A DNA stretch of 64,000 bases from Pseudogracilibacillus sp. (GTDB taxonomy: Bacteria > Bacillota > Bacilli > Bacillales > Amphibacillaceae). The notes beneath the pieces are model-generated. The model saw only the letters and a program-made list of their open reading frames with translations. It was not told where the DNA came from and ran no database searches. The first letter of the stretch is position 1. Every line of letters begins with the position of its first letter. Location of the stretch: positions 46,122 to 110,121 of the forward strand of contig JAPFDT010000052.1 in the NCBI GenBank assembly GCA_026169815.1. The letters run 5' to 3'. Made by a program: the position numbers and the translations under genes. Of the stretch, positions 17,129 through 25,148 are shown one piece after another.

Positions 17129-17980
17129 GTGCATAAGAGTTTAGCTTTTTTTCAACACCAACCGATTCGATTTCTAGACCATTCCAATACTTCAACTATT
17201 TTTACATTTTCAAATGAGGCAATGACTTCTTTTGCAATTGATGATGCTATTGCTACAGCAGTGAGCAATGGTGAAGTGAATCCTACTGCGCGTATTTGGG
17301 TTCATAATGATACGATTGTTCTCGGCATCCTGGATTCACGCCTCCCTTATCTAGAACGAGGACTAAATTTTTTACAAGCGAATGATTATAGAGCAGTCAT
17401 TCGGAATTCTGGAGGCTTGGCAGTTGCTTTAGACAAAGGTGTCGTCAACTTATCCTTCATATTACCAAATAAAGGAGCAGTATCTATTCATGATGGCTAT
17501 GATTTAATGTATGCTTTTATTCAAGAAGTATTTAAACGATACACTTCTAAGATAAAAGCATACGAAATCGTCGGATCTTACTGCCCTGGGGATTATGATT
17601 TAAGTATTAATGGTATTAAATTTGCTGGTATTTCTCAACGTCGCGTTCGTGACGGTGTTGCCGTGCAAATTTATATCGATGTCGAAGGAAATAGTAAAAA
17701 GCGTGCAAGTATCGTCAAACAGTTTTATTCATTAAGTAAAGGAAGGGAAAATACGAATTACATATATCCAGAAGTAAATCCTGAAGTGATGGGGACAATT
17801 AGTGAACTTACTCATACTCCATTTACTGTACACGAAGTCATTCAAATGATTCACCAAACGATGATAGACCTTGGCGCTTTTATTGATCCAAAAAACTTAC
17901 TACCAAGTGAGGAAACTGTATTTATAAAACGATTAGAACAAATGAAAAAACGTAACGAAAAAATTAGCACTTATTTATAA
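17129..17980 (+). CDS. lipL: Octanoyl-[GcvH]:protein N-octanoyltransferase
   Basis: 283 residues, GTG start with AGAAGGAG at seven bases. It moves octanoyl groups from GcvH to the E2 subunits of lipoate-dependent dehydrogenases. Biotin/lipoate-ligase-like fold with IRNSGGLAVALDKGVVNLS, the catalytic Cys152 in GSYCPGDYDLS (Cys150 in B. subtilis LipL) and a lysine in NGIKFAGISQRR. Gene order ywfO / lipL / pta matches B. subtilis. It converges on pta. Confidence 0.93.
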   Translation: MHKSLAFFQHQPIRFLDHSNTSTIFTFSNEAMTSFAIDDAIATAVSNGEVNPTARIWVHNDTIVLGILDSRLPYLERGLNFLQANDYRAVIRNSGGLAVALDKGVVNLSFILPNKGAVSIHDGYDLMYAFIQEVFKRYTSKIKAYEIVGSYCPGDYDLSINGIKFAGISQRRVRDGVAVQIYIDVEGNSKKRASIVKQFYSLSKGRENTNYIYPEVNPEVMGTISELTHTPFTVHEVIQMIHQTMIDLGAFIDPKNLLPSEETVFIKRLEQMKKRNEKISTYL

Positions 17981-17990
17981 AATAAAATAA

Positions 17991-18039
17991 AGAGGTTGTA
18001 CCAATATAACGCAATTTGCATATATATTGAACAACCTCT
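17991..18039. terminator. Bidirectional terminator between lipL and pta
   Basis: AGAGGTTGT (17991-17999) and ACAACCTCT (18031-18039) pair, with an A-rich flank on one side and a T-containing flank on the other, placed between two convergent genes. Confidence 0.75.
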
Positions 18040-18047
18040 TCTGTTAT

Positions 18048-19022
18048 TTATTCACTTTGTGCGGCAGTAATAAGTGCTAATTTATATACATCTTCTTCAC
18101 TACAACCACGAGATAGATCATTTACCGGCTTATTTAAGCCTTGTAAAATCGGTCCCACTGCTTCAAATCCCCCAAGTCGTTCCGCTAGTTTATAACCAAT
18201 ATTTCCTGCCTCTAAGCTTGGAAAGACAAAAACAGTAGCATCACCTTTAATATCAGAATCTGGTGCTTTTTTTACTGCAACTTCTGGAACAAATGCTGTA
18301 TCAAATTGAAATTCACCGTCAATAGTTAATGAAGCATCTTTCTCCTTTGCAATATCAATTGCAGCAATGACACGTTCTGTCTCTTTCGACTTTGCCGATC
18401 CTTTAGTTGAGAAACTTAACATAGCAACACGCGGGTCAACATCAAACAACTTAGCTGTTCTAGCACTCTCCACAGCAATCTCTGCTAAATCGTCACTCGT
18501 TGGTGCAATATTTATCGCACAATCAGCAAAAATATACTTCTCATCATTACGAACCATAACAAAAACGCCAGAAGTCTTTTGAATGCCTTCTTTCGTTTTA
18601 ATGATTTGTAAGGCTGGGCGCACAGTGTCAGAAGTTGAATGTGCTGCACCACTTACTAAACCGTCTGCTTGATTTAAATAGACTAACATTGTACCAAAAT
18701 AATTTCCGTCTTTAACAATTTCTGCTGCCTTAGCTTTGGAAACCTTTCCATTTCTACGTGCAACAAAAGCATCAATAATTTCATCAATCTTCGCATAATT
18801 ACTCGGATCTATTAACGTACAATTAGCTACTTCTAAATTATGTTGTTGTGCTAACTGATTTATTTCATTAATATTTCCAATTAAGATAGGTTCTACGATA
18901 TCTTCTTGAGCTAATCTACTTGCAGCTTTTAATACACGCTCATCTGTTGCTTCTGGAAATACAACTTTTTTCTTTGCTTGCTTTTCTAATGTTGCTTTTA
19001 AATTAGTAAATAAATCACTCAC
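18048..19022 (-). CDS. pta: Phosphate acetyltransferase
   Basis: 324 residues, single-domain Gram-positive Pta. It converts acetyl-CoA and phosphate to acetyl phosphate in overflow metabolism. Typical stretches: KKVVFPEATDERVLKAA, GLVSGAAHSTSDTVRPALQIIKT, MLSFSTKGSAKS, DGEFQFDTAFVPEVA and FVFPSLEAGNIGYK. GTG start with GGGGGA five bases away. A 13-bp inverted repeat lies at 19048-19095 in its leader, and a near-consensus cre-like site further up. Confidence 0.96.
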   Translation of the reverse strand: MSDLFTNLKATLEKQAKKKVVFPEATDERVLKAASRLAQEDIVEPILIGNINEINQLAQQHNLEVANCTLIDPSNYAKIDEIIDAFVARRNGKVSKAKAAEIVKDGNYFGTMLVYLNQADGLVSGAAHSTSDTVRPALQIIKTKEGIQKTSGVFVMVRNDEKYIFADCAINIAPTSDDLAEIAVESARTAKLFDVDPRVAMLSFSTKGSAKSKETERVIAAIDIAKEKDASLTIDGEFQFDTAFVPEVAVKKAPDSDIKGDATVFVFPSLEAGNIGYKLAERLGGFEAVGPILQGLNKPVNDLSRGCSEEDVYKLALITAAQSE

Positions 19023-19047
19023 CGTAAATCCCCCATTCTAATTTGAC

Positions 19048-19095
19048 CATTGTAAAACTACTTTAAAGTTAGAATTATTAGATAGTTTTACAATG
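19048..19095 (-). promoter_or_regulatory. 13-bp perfect inverted repeat in the pta leader
   Basis: CATTGTAAAACTA (19048-19060) and TAGTTTTACAATG (19083-19095) are exact reverse complements with a 22-nt loop, 26-73 bp before the pta start. There is no T-run, so this looks like an operator or leader hairpin and not a terminator. Confidence 0.55.
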
Positions 19096-19165
19096 TTAAT
19101 TCTACACTACTTTTTCTTATTTCTCTAATATTCACGATAACATGTCGTCATTTCTGTCCCAAATG

Positions 19166-19179
19166 TGATGACGCTTACT
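19166..19179. promoter_or_regulatory. Possible cre site upstream of pta
   Basis: AGTAAGCGTCATCA (minus strand) fits the CcpA consensus TGWAANCGNTNWCA with two mismatches. B. subtilis pta is activated by CcpA through an upstream cre, which makes the site plausible. Confidence 0.35.
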
Positions 19180-19227
19180 TAACCTAAATCTATTGAGATG
19201 AATCATTCAGTAAAACTGATATAAAAA

Positions 19228-19280
19228 GAACTTTGAAAAGTAAACTCTCAACATTCATGAAGAAAAACTTTTCAAAGTTC
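19228..19280 (-). terminator. 14-bp perfect hairpin with minus-strand T-run
   Basis: GAACTTTGAAAAGT (19228-19241) and ACTTTTCAAAGTTC (19267-19280) pair exactly. On the minus strand TTTTTAT follows. It would stop transcripts coming leftward from ywdI-ywdK (which would also run antisense to the small membrane protein gene) before they reach pta. Confidence 0.6.
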
Positions 19281-19342
19281 ATAGATTGTATAACAAATAC
19301 ATAGATATACATTATAACCTGATATATAAGCGAGTTGATTAC

Positions 19343-19603
19343 ATGTTTCAACAACGCAATAAATTTCATATCATTACCATTATATCTTTATGCTTAGCCG
19401 TATTCTCGGTCGGCTTATTTATTTTTAAATCTTCCGTAGTATATCTTTTTTTATCATGTTATCTTTTAATTATTAGTATTATTAGTGATAGTTTATTGCT
19501 ACATGTAACCTTTCAGAAACATGATAGTATTAAACAATTATTACGTGGTATTACATTGTTATTAGCAGTAACCTTTCTTTTATTTTATCTATTAAGAAGA
19601 TAA
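19343..19603 (+). CDS. Small membrane protein of unknown function
   Basis: 86 residues from the ATG at 19343; the frame is open to 19286 but without a ribosome site. Three hydrophobic segments (FHIITIISLCLAVFSVGLF, YLFLSCYLLIISIIS, LLRGITLLLAVTFLLFYLL) with a RR tail suggest a small polytopic membrane protein. I do not recognise the family. Its ribosome site is weak (GCGAGTTG). The 3' end overlaps the convergent ywdK by 12 bp, which is unusual but possible for real genes. Confidence 0.6.
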   Translation: MFQQRNKFHIITIISLCLAVFSVGLFIFKSSVVYLFLSCYLLIISIISDSLLLHVTFQKHDSIKQLLRGITLLLAVTFLLFYLLRR

Positions 19604-19966
19604 AACCTTCATCATTGCATAACCGAATAAAATCCAACCAATTAAGAAAAGCACTCCACCAAAAGGAGTAATCATTGCTAACATACGAACGCCTGTCGTT
19701 GCATATGTATATAAACTTCCAGAGAATAATAAGACACCAAGCACAAAAGCCCAACCTGCAAATACTAATGCCGATGATTCATATTTAATTAATACTAAAC
19801 CTGTTGTTATAATAATAAGGGCGTGAAACATTTGATAATGAACTGCTTTTTCCCACATCGATAATGCGTTTTCCGATAATTTTCCTTCTAATAAATGTGC
19901 TCCAAATGCTCCTAATGCAACTGATAGAAAACCATATAATGTTCCAATTAATACAAGTATTCTCAT
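19592..19966 (-). CDS. ywdK: DUF423 membrane protein (YwdK family)
   Basis: 124 residues, four predicted membrane helices: GTLYGFLSVALGAFGAHLLEG, YQMFHALIIITTGLVLI, VFAGWAFVLGVLLFSGSLY and ITPFGGVLFLIGWILFGYA. This matches the DUF423 family, whose function is not known. It follows ywdI by 21 bp on the same strand, like the B. subtilis ywdI-ywdK region. Confidence 0.88.
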   Translation of the reverse strand: MRILVLIGTLYGFLSVALGAFGAHLLEGKLSENALSMWEKAVHYQMFHALIIITTGLVLIKYESSALVFAGWAFVLGVLLFSGSLYTYATTGVRMLAMITPFGGVLFLIGWILFGYAMMKVLSS

Positions 19967-19987
19967 CTTTGTTTATTCCTTTCCTTT

Positions 19988-20233
19988 TTAAAAATCAAAA
20001 ATTGATGAATCCGGTTCTTTTGCATGTTCTTCATTTACTGTTTGCATTGGCTTTTTTTCTAACGGTGTCATGACTTGATTTGGTGACTTCGCTTTTTCTT
20101 CTAGTAATAAATCACTTAATAGTTGAATATGCGCGATATGAAGTTTCCACTCCTTCTGTTCATGCATAGCAGTTTGTGCCTTTTTTATCTCAACAATCAT
20201 TCGATCCATAATAGCATCATTAGAAACAGCCAT
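19988..20233 (-). CDS. ywdI: DUF5327 small cytoplasmic protein (YwdI family)
   Basis: 81 residues from the ATG at 20233 with GGTGGGATG upstream; four residues of the longer frame are rejected. Helical N-terminus (AIMDRMIVEIKKAQ), then a disordered polar tail ending in SSIFDF. It matches the YwdI family. Function unknown. Cotranscribed with ywdK. Confidence 0.75.
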   Translation of the reverse strand: MAVSNDAIMDRMIVEIKKAQTAMHEQKEWKLHIAHIQLLSDLLLEEKAKSPNQVMTPLEKKPMQTVNEEHAKEPDSSIFDF

Positions 20234-20440
20234 ATGACATCCCACCTTCCCTTTCTATCCTACTAATATAAAGTAAGTTAAGACTACAGTGTATTATAAC
20301 ACGGACAGAACAAGCTCTCTAAATATTCGCCTACATTAAGCTTTTATTTTAGCTCTTTATCAAATAGTGTAGGTCAGTAAGATTAAATGGTTTCATTTCA
20401 GTGTTTTTATTACAGATGTTTAAAATGACATTTTGCTTTA

Positions 20441-20590
20441 TGACCTCCGTTCATGACCCCTGCGGGATAGCGATAACCGAAAATCCACTTCGTAAGTTTG
20501 CCGTAGCGAACTTATGAAGTTAGTTGAGGTGTTGCCCGCGGAATGCGAAGTAGGTTTCTGGAGCGGCGTATTCACTGCTTCTTAACACTT
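20441..20590. repeat. Intergenic hairpin-type repeat (copy A)
   Basis: GC-richer island in a 440-bp gap without genes. It carries CCTGCGGGATAGCGA, which resembles the core CCTGTGGGAAAGCGA of the copy at 50578-50744, and an imperfect inverted repeat AAATCCACTTCG/CGAAGTAGGTTT. GCCCGCGGAATGCGAAGTAG closes it. I take it as a diverged member of the same family as copies B and C. Confidence 0.55.
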
Positions 20591-20640
20591 TAACCTGTCA
20601 CCAACACGATTTGTTGGACAACTTTTATTTTGAGCAAATA

Positions 20641-20681
20641 AAAAATAAGCTTTACCACAAAATGAGGTAAAGCTTATTTTT
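20641..20681. terminator. Strong bidirectional hairpin terminator at the end of the doeA operon
   Basis: A 16-bp perfect stem, AAAAATAAGCTTTACC (20641-20656) with GGTAAAGCTTATTTTT (20666-20681), and a 9-nt loop. On the minus strand it ends in a T-run. It overlaps the stop codon of the 45-codon ORF. Confidence 0.92.
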
Positions 20682-20811
20682 TCAATTTATCTTGTTCTAA
20701 TTCTCTAAGGTGTTTTACATGTACCCATTTTAAAAATTGTTTTTCTTGAGGTGTTAATTCTCGTTGGAGTTTCTCTGTTGTAGTCGTTAACATTTTTTTT
20801 AAATCTTTCAA
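20674..20811 (-). CDS. Small 45-residue protein downstream of doeA
   Basis: TTG start at 20811 with a very strong ribosome site (GGAGGAGG) nine bases upstream, 45 codons, stop inside the terminator stem. The product is charged and helical: MKDLKKMLTTTTEKL, then QRELTPQEKQFLKWVHVKH. I do not recognise the family. It begins 31 bp after the doeA stop on the same strand, so it is the last gene of the ectoine operon. Being a good-RBS ORF ending exactly at the terminator makes it likely to be translated. Confidence 0.65.
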   Translation of the reverse strand: MKDLKKMLTTTTEKLQRELTPQEKQFLKWVHVKHLRELEQDKLKK

Positions 20812-20841
20812 ACGACTTCCTCCTCCATCCCCTTTTCCTTT

Positions 20842-22011
20842 TTATTTAACAAACAACTTTCTATCGATATTAGCTAACACTTCTACACCTGTAGCTGTCA
20901 CTCTAAATGTTTCACTTACTTCAACTCCATACCTATCTAGCCAAATAGCTGGAATCATATGAAAAACCATATTCGGTTGTAAAATTGTCTTATCTCCTGG
21001 TCGTAGGCTCGCCGTATGCTCTCCCCAATCAGGTGGATAATTTAGTCCTGTAGAATAACCGATTCTCGACTCCTTCTCATATCCTCTCTTCGCAATCGAG
21101 TTTCTCCATATCAATTCTAGTTCTTCACACGTTATTCCTGGTCGAATAACTTCTAATGTAGCTTCCACCCCTTCTAATATAACGTCTGTTAATTCTTTTA
21201 TTTCATCTGTTGGTTCACCTATATAGACAGTTCTTGCTAGTGGTGAATGATAACGCCGATAACAACCTGCTAATTCAATAATGACAGGATCTCCTTCTTT
21301 ATATTTATCATCCGTCCATGTAAGATGACAAGCGGACGTTTTTTCTCCTGATGGTAACAACGGAACAATTGCAGTATAATCTCCGCCAAATGATTCCGTC
21401 CCAGATACTTGTTGGTGCATGATGTTAGCGACAACATCACACTCTCTTACTCCAGCTGCAATACTTTCAATCCCTCGCTTCATTGATTTTGAAGCAATTT
21501 CAGCTGCTTTTTTAATATAGGATATTTCTGCGTCTGATTTTATAATTCTTATCCAATTAACTAGATTCGTACCATCAACAAAACTAGCATTCGGCAACAT
21601 TTTCGTTAATTGAATATAGTTTTTTGCAGTAAAATAATAGGCATCATATTCTGCTGCAATCACCGCATTTGCTTTCCCCTTTTCAGAAATTAAATTAGCA
21701 ACAAAGTCCATTGGATGCTTCGTCGTGGATTGTACATAATCATCTGTATAAGGAATAATATTATCCTTATGTAACCATGTCGTTATTTCTGCTGCACTTG
21801 CGTCCATCCCACGCCCAATCCAGATTGGTTCAGCTTCATCTATCATGACAATTAATAGTTGATGTACGTAAAAAGACCATGCATCGAAACCTGTTAAGTA
21901 ATTCATATTCGCCGGATCTGTAATTAACAAAACATCCATTCCTTGACGTTCCATACTGTTCTTCACCTTACGTAAGCGCTTACTGAACTCTGTTAAAGAA
22001 AAAGCTAACAT
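20842..22011 (-). CDS. doeA: Ectoine hydrolase DoeA (EutD), M24 peptidase fold
   Basis: 389 residues from the ATG at 22011, with GGTGGAT upstream; an ATG at 22029 overlaps this site and is rejected. Creatinase N-domain (about 1-155), then an M24 pita-bread domain. It opens the ectoine ring to N-acetyl-diaminobutyrate. DoeA-like stretches: NYLTGFDAWSFYVHQ, PIWIGRGMDASAAE, DDYVQSTTKHPMD and LSGEKTS-type SACHLTW. The usual M24 metal Asp is replaced: IELAGCYRRYHSPLAR carries Glu246, the position of the covalent Glu described for EutD. Last large gene of the eutA-TRAP-doeA run. Confidence 0.92.
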   Translation of the reverse strand: MLAFSLTEFSKRLRKVKNSMERQGMDVLLITDPANMNYLTGFDAWSFYVHQLLIVMIDEAEPIWIGRGMDASAAEITTWLHKDNIIPYTDDYVQSTTKHPMDFVANLISEKGKANAVIAAEYDAYYFTAKNYIQLTKMLPNASFVDGTNLVNWIRIIKSDAEISYIKKAAEIASKSMKRGIESIAAGVRECDVVANIMHQQVSGTESFGGDYTAIVPLLPSGEKTSACHLTWTDDKYKEGDPVIIELAGCYRRYHSPLARTVYIGEPTDEIKELTDVILEGVEATLEVIRPGITCEELELIWRNSIAKRGYEKESRIGYSTGLNYPPDWGEHTASLRPGDKTILQPNMVFHMIPAIWLDRYGVEVSETFRVTATGVEVLANIDRKLFVK

Positions 22012-22116
22012 GATTATCCACCTTCCCATCCAATGATTACAAGATAAAAGAGAAGTCCAACTCTATAATAATCAAGCTAGACTCCCCATTCTCCTTATTT
22101 CTTTGTTACAATTTAT

Positions 22117-23196
22117 TTAGTTACCTACTTCTTCTTCTGCCTCTTCAATCTCTTTTTCAATCGTTTCTAAAATTTCCTTTGCTGCATCACTTTCAGCTTT
22201 ATAATCATCACGTACATCTAACGTCATCTCTTTGAATGCTTCACGCTCTTCTGTTGTTAATTCAATTACTTCAATCTCTTCTTCTTGAATACCATCTAAT
22301 GCCTCTTGAGCTTGTTCATCTTGCATGTCAAATGACCAATCATTTACTTCTTGAACAACTTCTTCAATTAATTCTTGATCTGCTTCATCTAAACCTTCAA
22401 AGAAGTCTTGGTTTGCAGCTGTTACTGTCGTATAAATATGATGCTTCGAATCCATTAAATAATCTTGTACTTCATGGAAATTACTTGAATAAACATAGAA
22501 TAATGGGTTTTCTTGTGCGTCAATACCTTTTGTTTGTAACATTGTGTAAATTTCACCAGAGTCTGTTGATTGTGGACTTGCACCCATATGTTCATAAGCT
22601 TTAATAATTAAGTTTGAAGGCATTGTTCTCATTTTAACACCTTTCATATCATCCGGTGTTGAGATTTCCTTATTAGCTGTCCACCACATGAATCCTTCTA
22701 ACCAAAACTTAAATGGTGTAATACCTTTATCTTCATATTGCTCAGCTAATGGACCATATAATGCTTCACTTTCGTCTAACACTTTACGGTTTACTTCTAA
22801 ATCATCAGAGAATAAAAATGGAATCGACATGATATTAGATTCAGGAATCACATCACCTGAAAACCCTGGCGAAGTAATCGCAAGTTCAATTGCACCTGTC
22901 TGTAGCGATTGTAAAACATCTGCATTCGTTCCTAATGTTCCAGCTGTATAAACATCGACTTCAAATTTTCCATCTGATTTTTCTTCTAAAACTTCTTTAA
23001 ATTTATTCGCATATAAATCTTGAACGTCTCCTTGACCTTCTTCATGCGCGAACTTTAACGTAACTGTATCTCCATCACTATCTCCATCACTATCTCCACC
23101 ACCGTCACCATCTGTTTCTGAGTTACCACAAGCGACTAACACAATTGATAATATAAACATTAATCCAATTAAAAAATACTTCTTTTTAGTAAACAA
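22117..23196 (-). CDS. TRAP transporter substrate-binding lipoprotein (ectoine type)
   Basis: 359 residues, TTG start with GGAGG seven bases away. The signal peptide ends in LVAC (lipobox Cys about 23), followed by a Gly/Asp/Ser linker. DctP fold with FAHEEGQGDVQDLYANKFKE, LGTNADVLQSLQTGAIELA, MKGVKMRTMPSNL and QENPLFYVYSSNF, and a very acidic C-terminus. In a Gram-positive cell it would be tethered outside the membrane and deliver ectoine or hydroxyectoine to the DctQM permease, like UehA/TeaA in proteobacteria. The substrate is inferred from doeA 105 bp downstream. Confidence 0.9.
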   Translation of the reverse strand: MFTKKKYFLIGLMFILSIVLVACGNSETDGDGGGDSDGDSDGDTVTLKFAHEEGQGDVQDLYANKFKEVLEEKSDGKFEVDVYTAGTLGTNADVLQSLQTGAIELAITSPGFSGDVIPESNIMSIPFLFSDDLEVNRKVLDESEALYGPLAEQYEDKGITPFKFWLEGFMWWTANKEISTPDDMKGVKMRTMPSNLIIKAYEHMGASPQSTDSGEIYTMLQTKGIDAQENPLFYVYSSNFHEVQDYLMDSKHHIYTTVTAANQDFFEGLDEADQELIEEVVQEVNDWSFDMQDEQAQEALDGIQEEEIEVIELTTEEREAFKEMTLDVRDDYKAESDAAKEILETIEKEIEEAEEEVGN

Positions 23197-23287
23197 TTTG
23201 TTTCCTCCTTTATTTCTCTTTAGTTATAGACCCCTATATAACGTTAAGAACAACACCTCCCTAAAGTATATTTACGACATTCGGTTA

Positions 23288-24577
23288 TTATCCTCCTTTA
23301 GATTTTCCAAAAATGTCTTGATAAACCATAATAATATCTGGGTAAAGAATTAATAGTATATTAACAGCTACAAAAATAATGATATATGGCACAATACCTT
23401 TGACAACTTCGAAATATGGCTTTTTAAAAATTGCACAAGCTGTAAAGATATTCACACCAAATGGTGGTGTAACAGTTCCAAGTGTTGCTTGCATTGTAAT
23501 TAAAATACCAATCGCTACTGGATCAATCCCTGTCTGCACTGCAATTGGGAAAAAGATTGGCGTTAATATCGCAATGGCAACAAGCGAATCAACAAACATA
23601 CAAGATATTAAGAAAAACAGTGACATAATAAGTAAAATCTCTAATTGTGATGGATCAGAACTTAATACTGTTTCCGTTAATGTTTGGGGAATTCTTAAAT
23701 AAGAAATAACCCAAGAAAACGCTCCACCAGCCGCTAGTAAGATAAATACAATACTCGTAACAACTCCCGTTGAAGATGCAATTTGATAAATTTGTTTCAC
23801 ATTTATCGAACGGAATATAACTAGTTCTAAAATGAGAGCATATAACACGGAGAATGCAGCCGCTTCCGTCGGACTGAACATCCCTGAATAAATTCCACCT
23901 AAAATTAATATAGGAAATCCGAATGTTAAAAATGACTTTTTGAATGATTGCCATCTTTTTTCCCAAGTTGCTTTTGGTTCAACAGGAATATCTCGTTTAA
24001 TTGCGATAAAGAATTCCCACGCTGAGAAACCAAGAAAGATAAGCAAACCTGGAATAATACCAGCTATAAACAAGTCCCCGACAGATGTACCTGTTAACAT
24101 ACCATAATAAATCATCACAATACTTGGGGGAATTAAAATAGCAATTCCGGCTGAGTTAATAATTAATCCTATAATATGAGAATCTTTATAACCATACTGC
24201 AAAGCTCGATCCCGAATTGGTCTTCCGATCGCTGCAATCGTTGCTTGTGAAGAACCTGATACAGAACCAAATATTGTACTCGTTGCAGCTGCTACAATCC
24301 CCGTCCCACCACGGATATGTCCAAACAAATCATTTACAAAGTCTAGCAAACGTGTAGCAGTACGACCTTGTACAATTATGTCTGCCGCAAAAATAAACAT
24401 AGGGATAGCTAATAAAACATAAGATTCAACACTACTAGATAATTGCTGAATAAACATAACTAAATCTAATGTTGGTGCAAATAAAAACACCATGAGCAAA
24501 CCACTTACTAGTAAAACAACCATAATTGAAAAATTCATAAATAACATAATAAACAATAACGCTATCACTAACCACAT
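23288..24577 (-). CDS. TRAP transporter large permease (DctM type)
   Basis: About 429 residues, roughly twelve membrane helices, with the DctM hallmarks GRTATRLLDFVNDLFGHIRGG, GSVSGSSQATIAAIG and FSPTEAAAFSVLYAL. It carries the solute/Na+ symport step. GTG (24580) and ATG (24577) are adjacent possible starts behind GGAGGG; I give the ATG. It follows the small permease gene by 18 bp. Sodium-driven TRAP uptake fits a halophile importing compatible solutes as food. Confidence 0.93.
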   Translation of the reverse strand: MWLVIALLFIMLFMNFSIMVVLLVSGLLMVFLFAPTLDLVMFIQQLSSSVESYVLLAIPMFIFAADIIVQGRTATRLLDFVNDLFGHIRGGTGIVAAATSTIFGSVSGSSQATIAAIGRPIRDRALQYGYKDSHIIGLIINSAGIAILIPPSIVMIYYGMLTGTSVGDLFIAGIIPGLLIFLGFSAWEFFIAIKRDIPVEPKATWEKRWQSFKKSFLTFGFPILILGGIYSGMFSPTEAAAFSVLYALILELVIFRSINVKQIYQIASSTGVVTSIVFILLAAGGAFSWVISYLRIPQTLTETVLSSDPSQLEILLIMSLFFLISCMFVDSLVAIAILTPIFFPIAVQTGIDPVAIGILITMQATLGTVTPPFGVNIFTACAIFKKPYFEVVKGIVPYIIIFVAVNILLILYPDIIMVYQDIFGKSKGG

Positions 24578-24595
24578 CACGACGATATCCCTCCC

Positions 24596-25111
24596 TTACT
24601 CTTTAATTGGTGTCTCTGCATGTTTTGTCGTACTGAATTTTAATCCGATGATAAACTCAATTAAAAATCGTAATGACGCTAAAAAGAATCCAATTGGGAT
24701 AACTGACATCGATAAATATAGCGGTAATCTTAAAATCGTTGAAACTTGCCCTAAATCATATAAGTGTATCACGTATTTATAACCTAAATACGTACATAGT
24801 GCTAATACGAGAAATGATCCAAAATTAATAATTAAATCAAATACGTATTTGTACTTTGGTGGTAATAAGTCATACAATCCTGACATTTCAATATGCATAT
24901 GTTGTCTAACGGCATAACCTAAACCCATAAAAGTTAAAACGATAATGCCCATTTTCCCGATTTCTTCTGAGAAACCCCAACTTTTATTGAAAAAATAACG
25001 ACTGAGTGCATTAGATACTAATAACAAACTCATTGCTATCGTCGTAATACTCAGTATCCCTTTTTCAATTTCAGTCCATATGTGATCAATTTGTTTATAA
25101 AGGTTCTTCAT
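24596..25111 (-). CDS. TRAP transporter small permease (DctQ type)
   Basis: 171 residues, four membrane helices, with the family segment NALSRYFFNKSWGFSEEIGKMGIIV and the RQHMHIEM stretch. It pairs with the large subunit. AAAGGAG precedes the ATG. It lies between the EutA-like gene (37 bp) and the large permease, so the gene order is eutA, Q, M, P, doeA. Confidence 0.92.
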   Translation of the reverse strand: MKNLYKQIDHIWTEIEKGILSITTIAMSLLLVSNALSRYFFNKSWGFSEEIGKMGIIVLTFMGLGYAVRQHMHIEMSGLYDLLPPKYKYVFDLIINFGSFLVLALCTYLGYKYVIHLYDLGQVSTILRLPLYLSMSVIPIGFFLASLRFLIEFIIGLKFSTTKHAETPIKE

Positions 25112-25148
25112 GTTGACACTCCTTTCTTTTAGAAGTCATGTTGATCAA

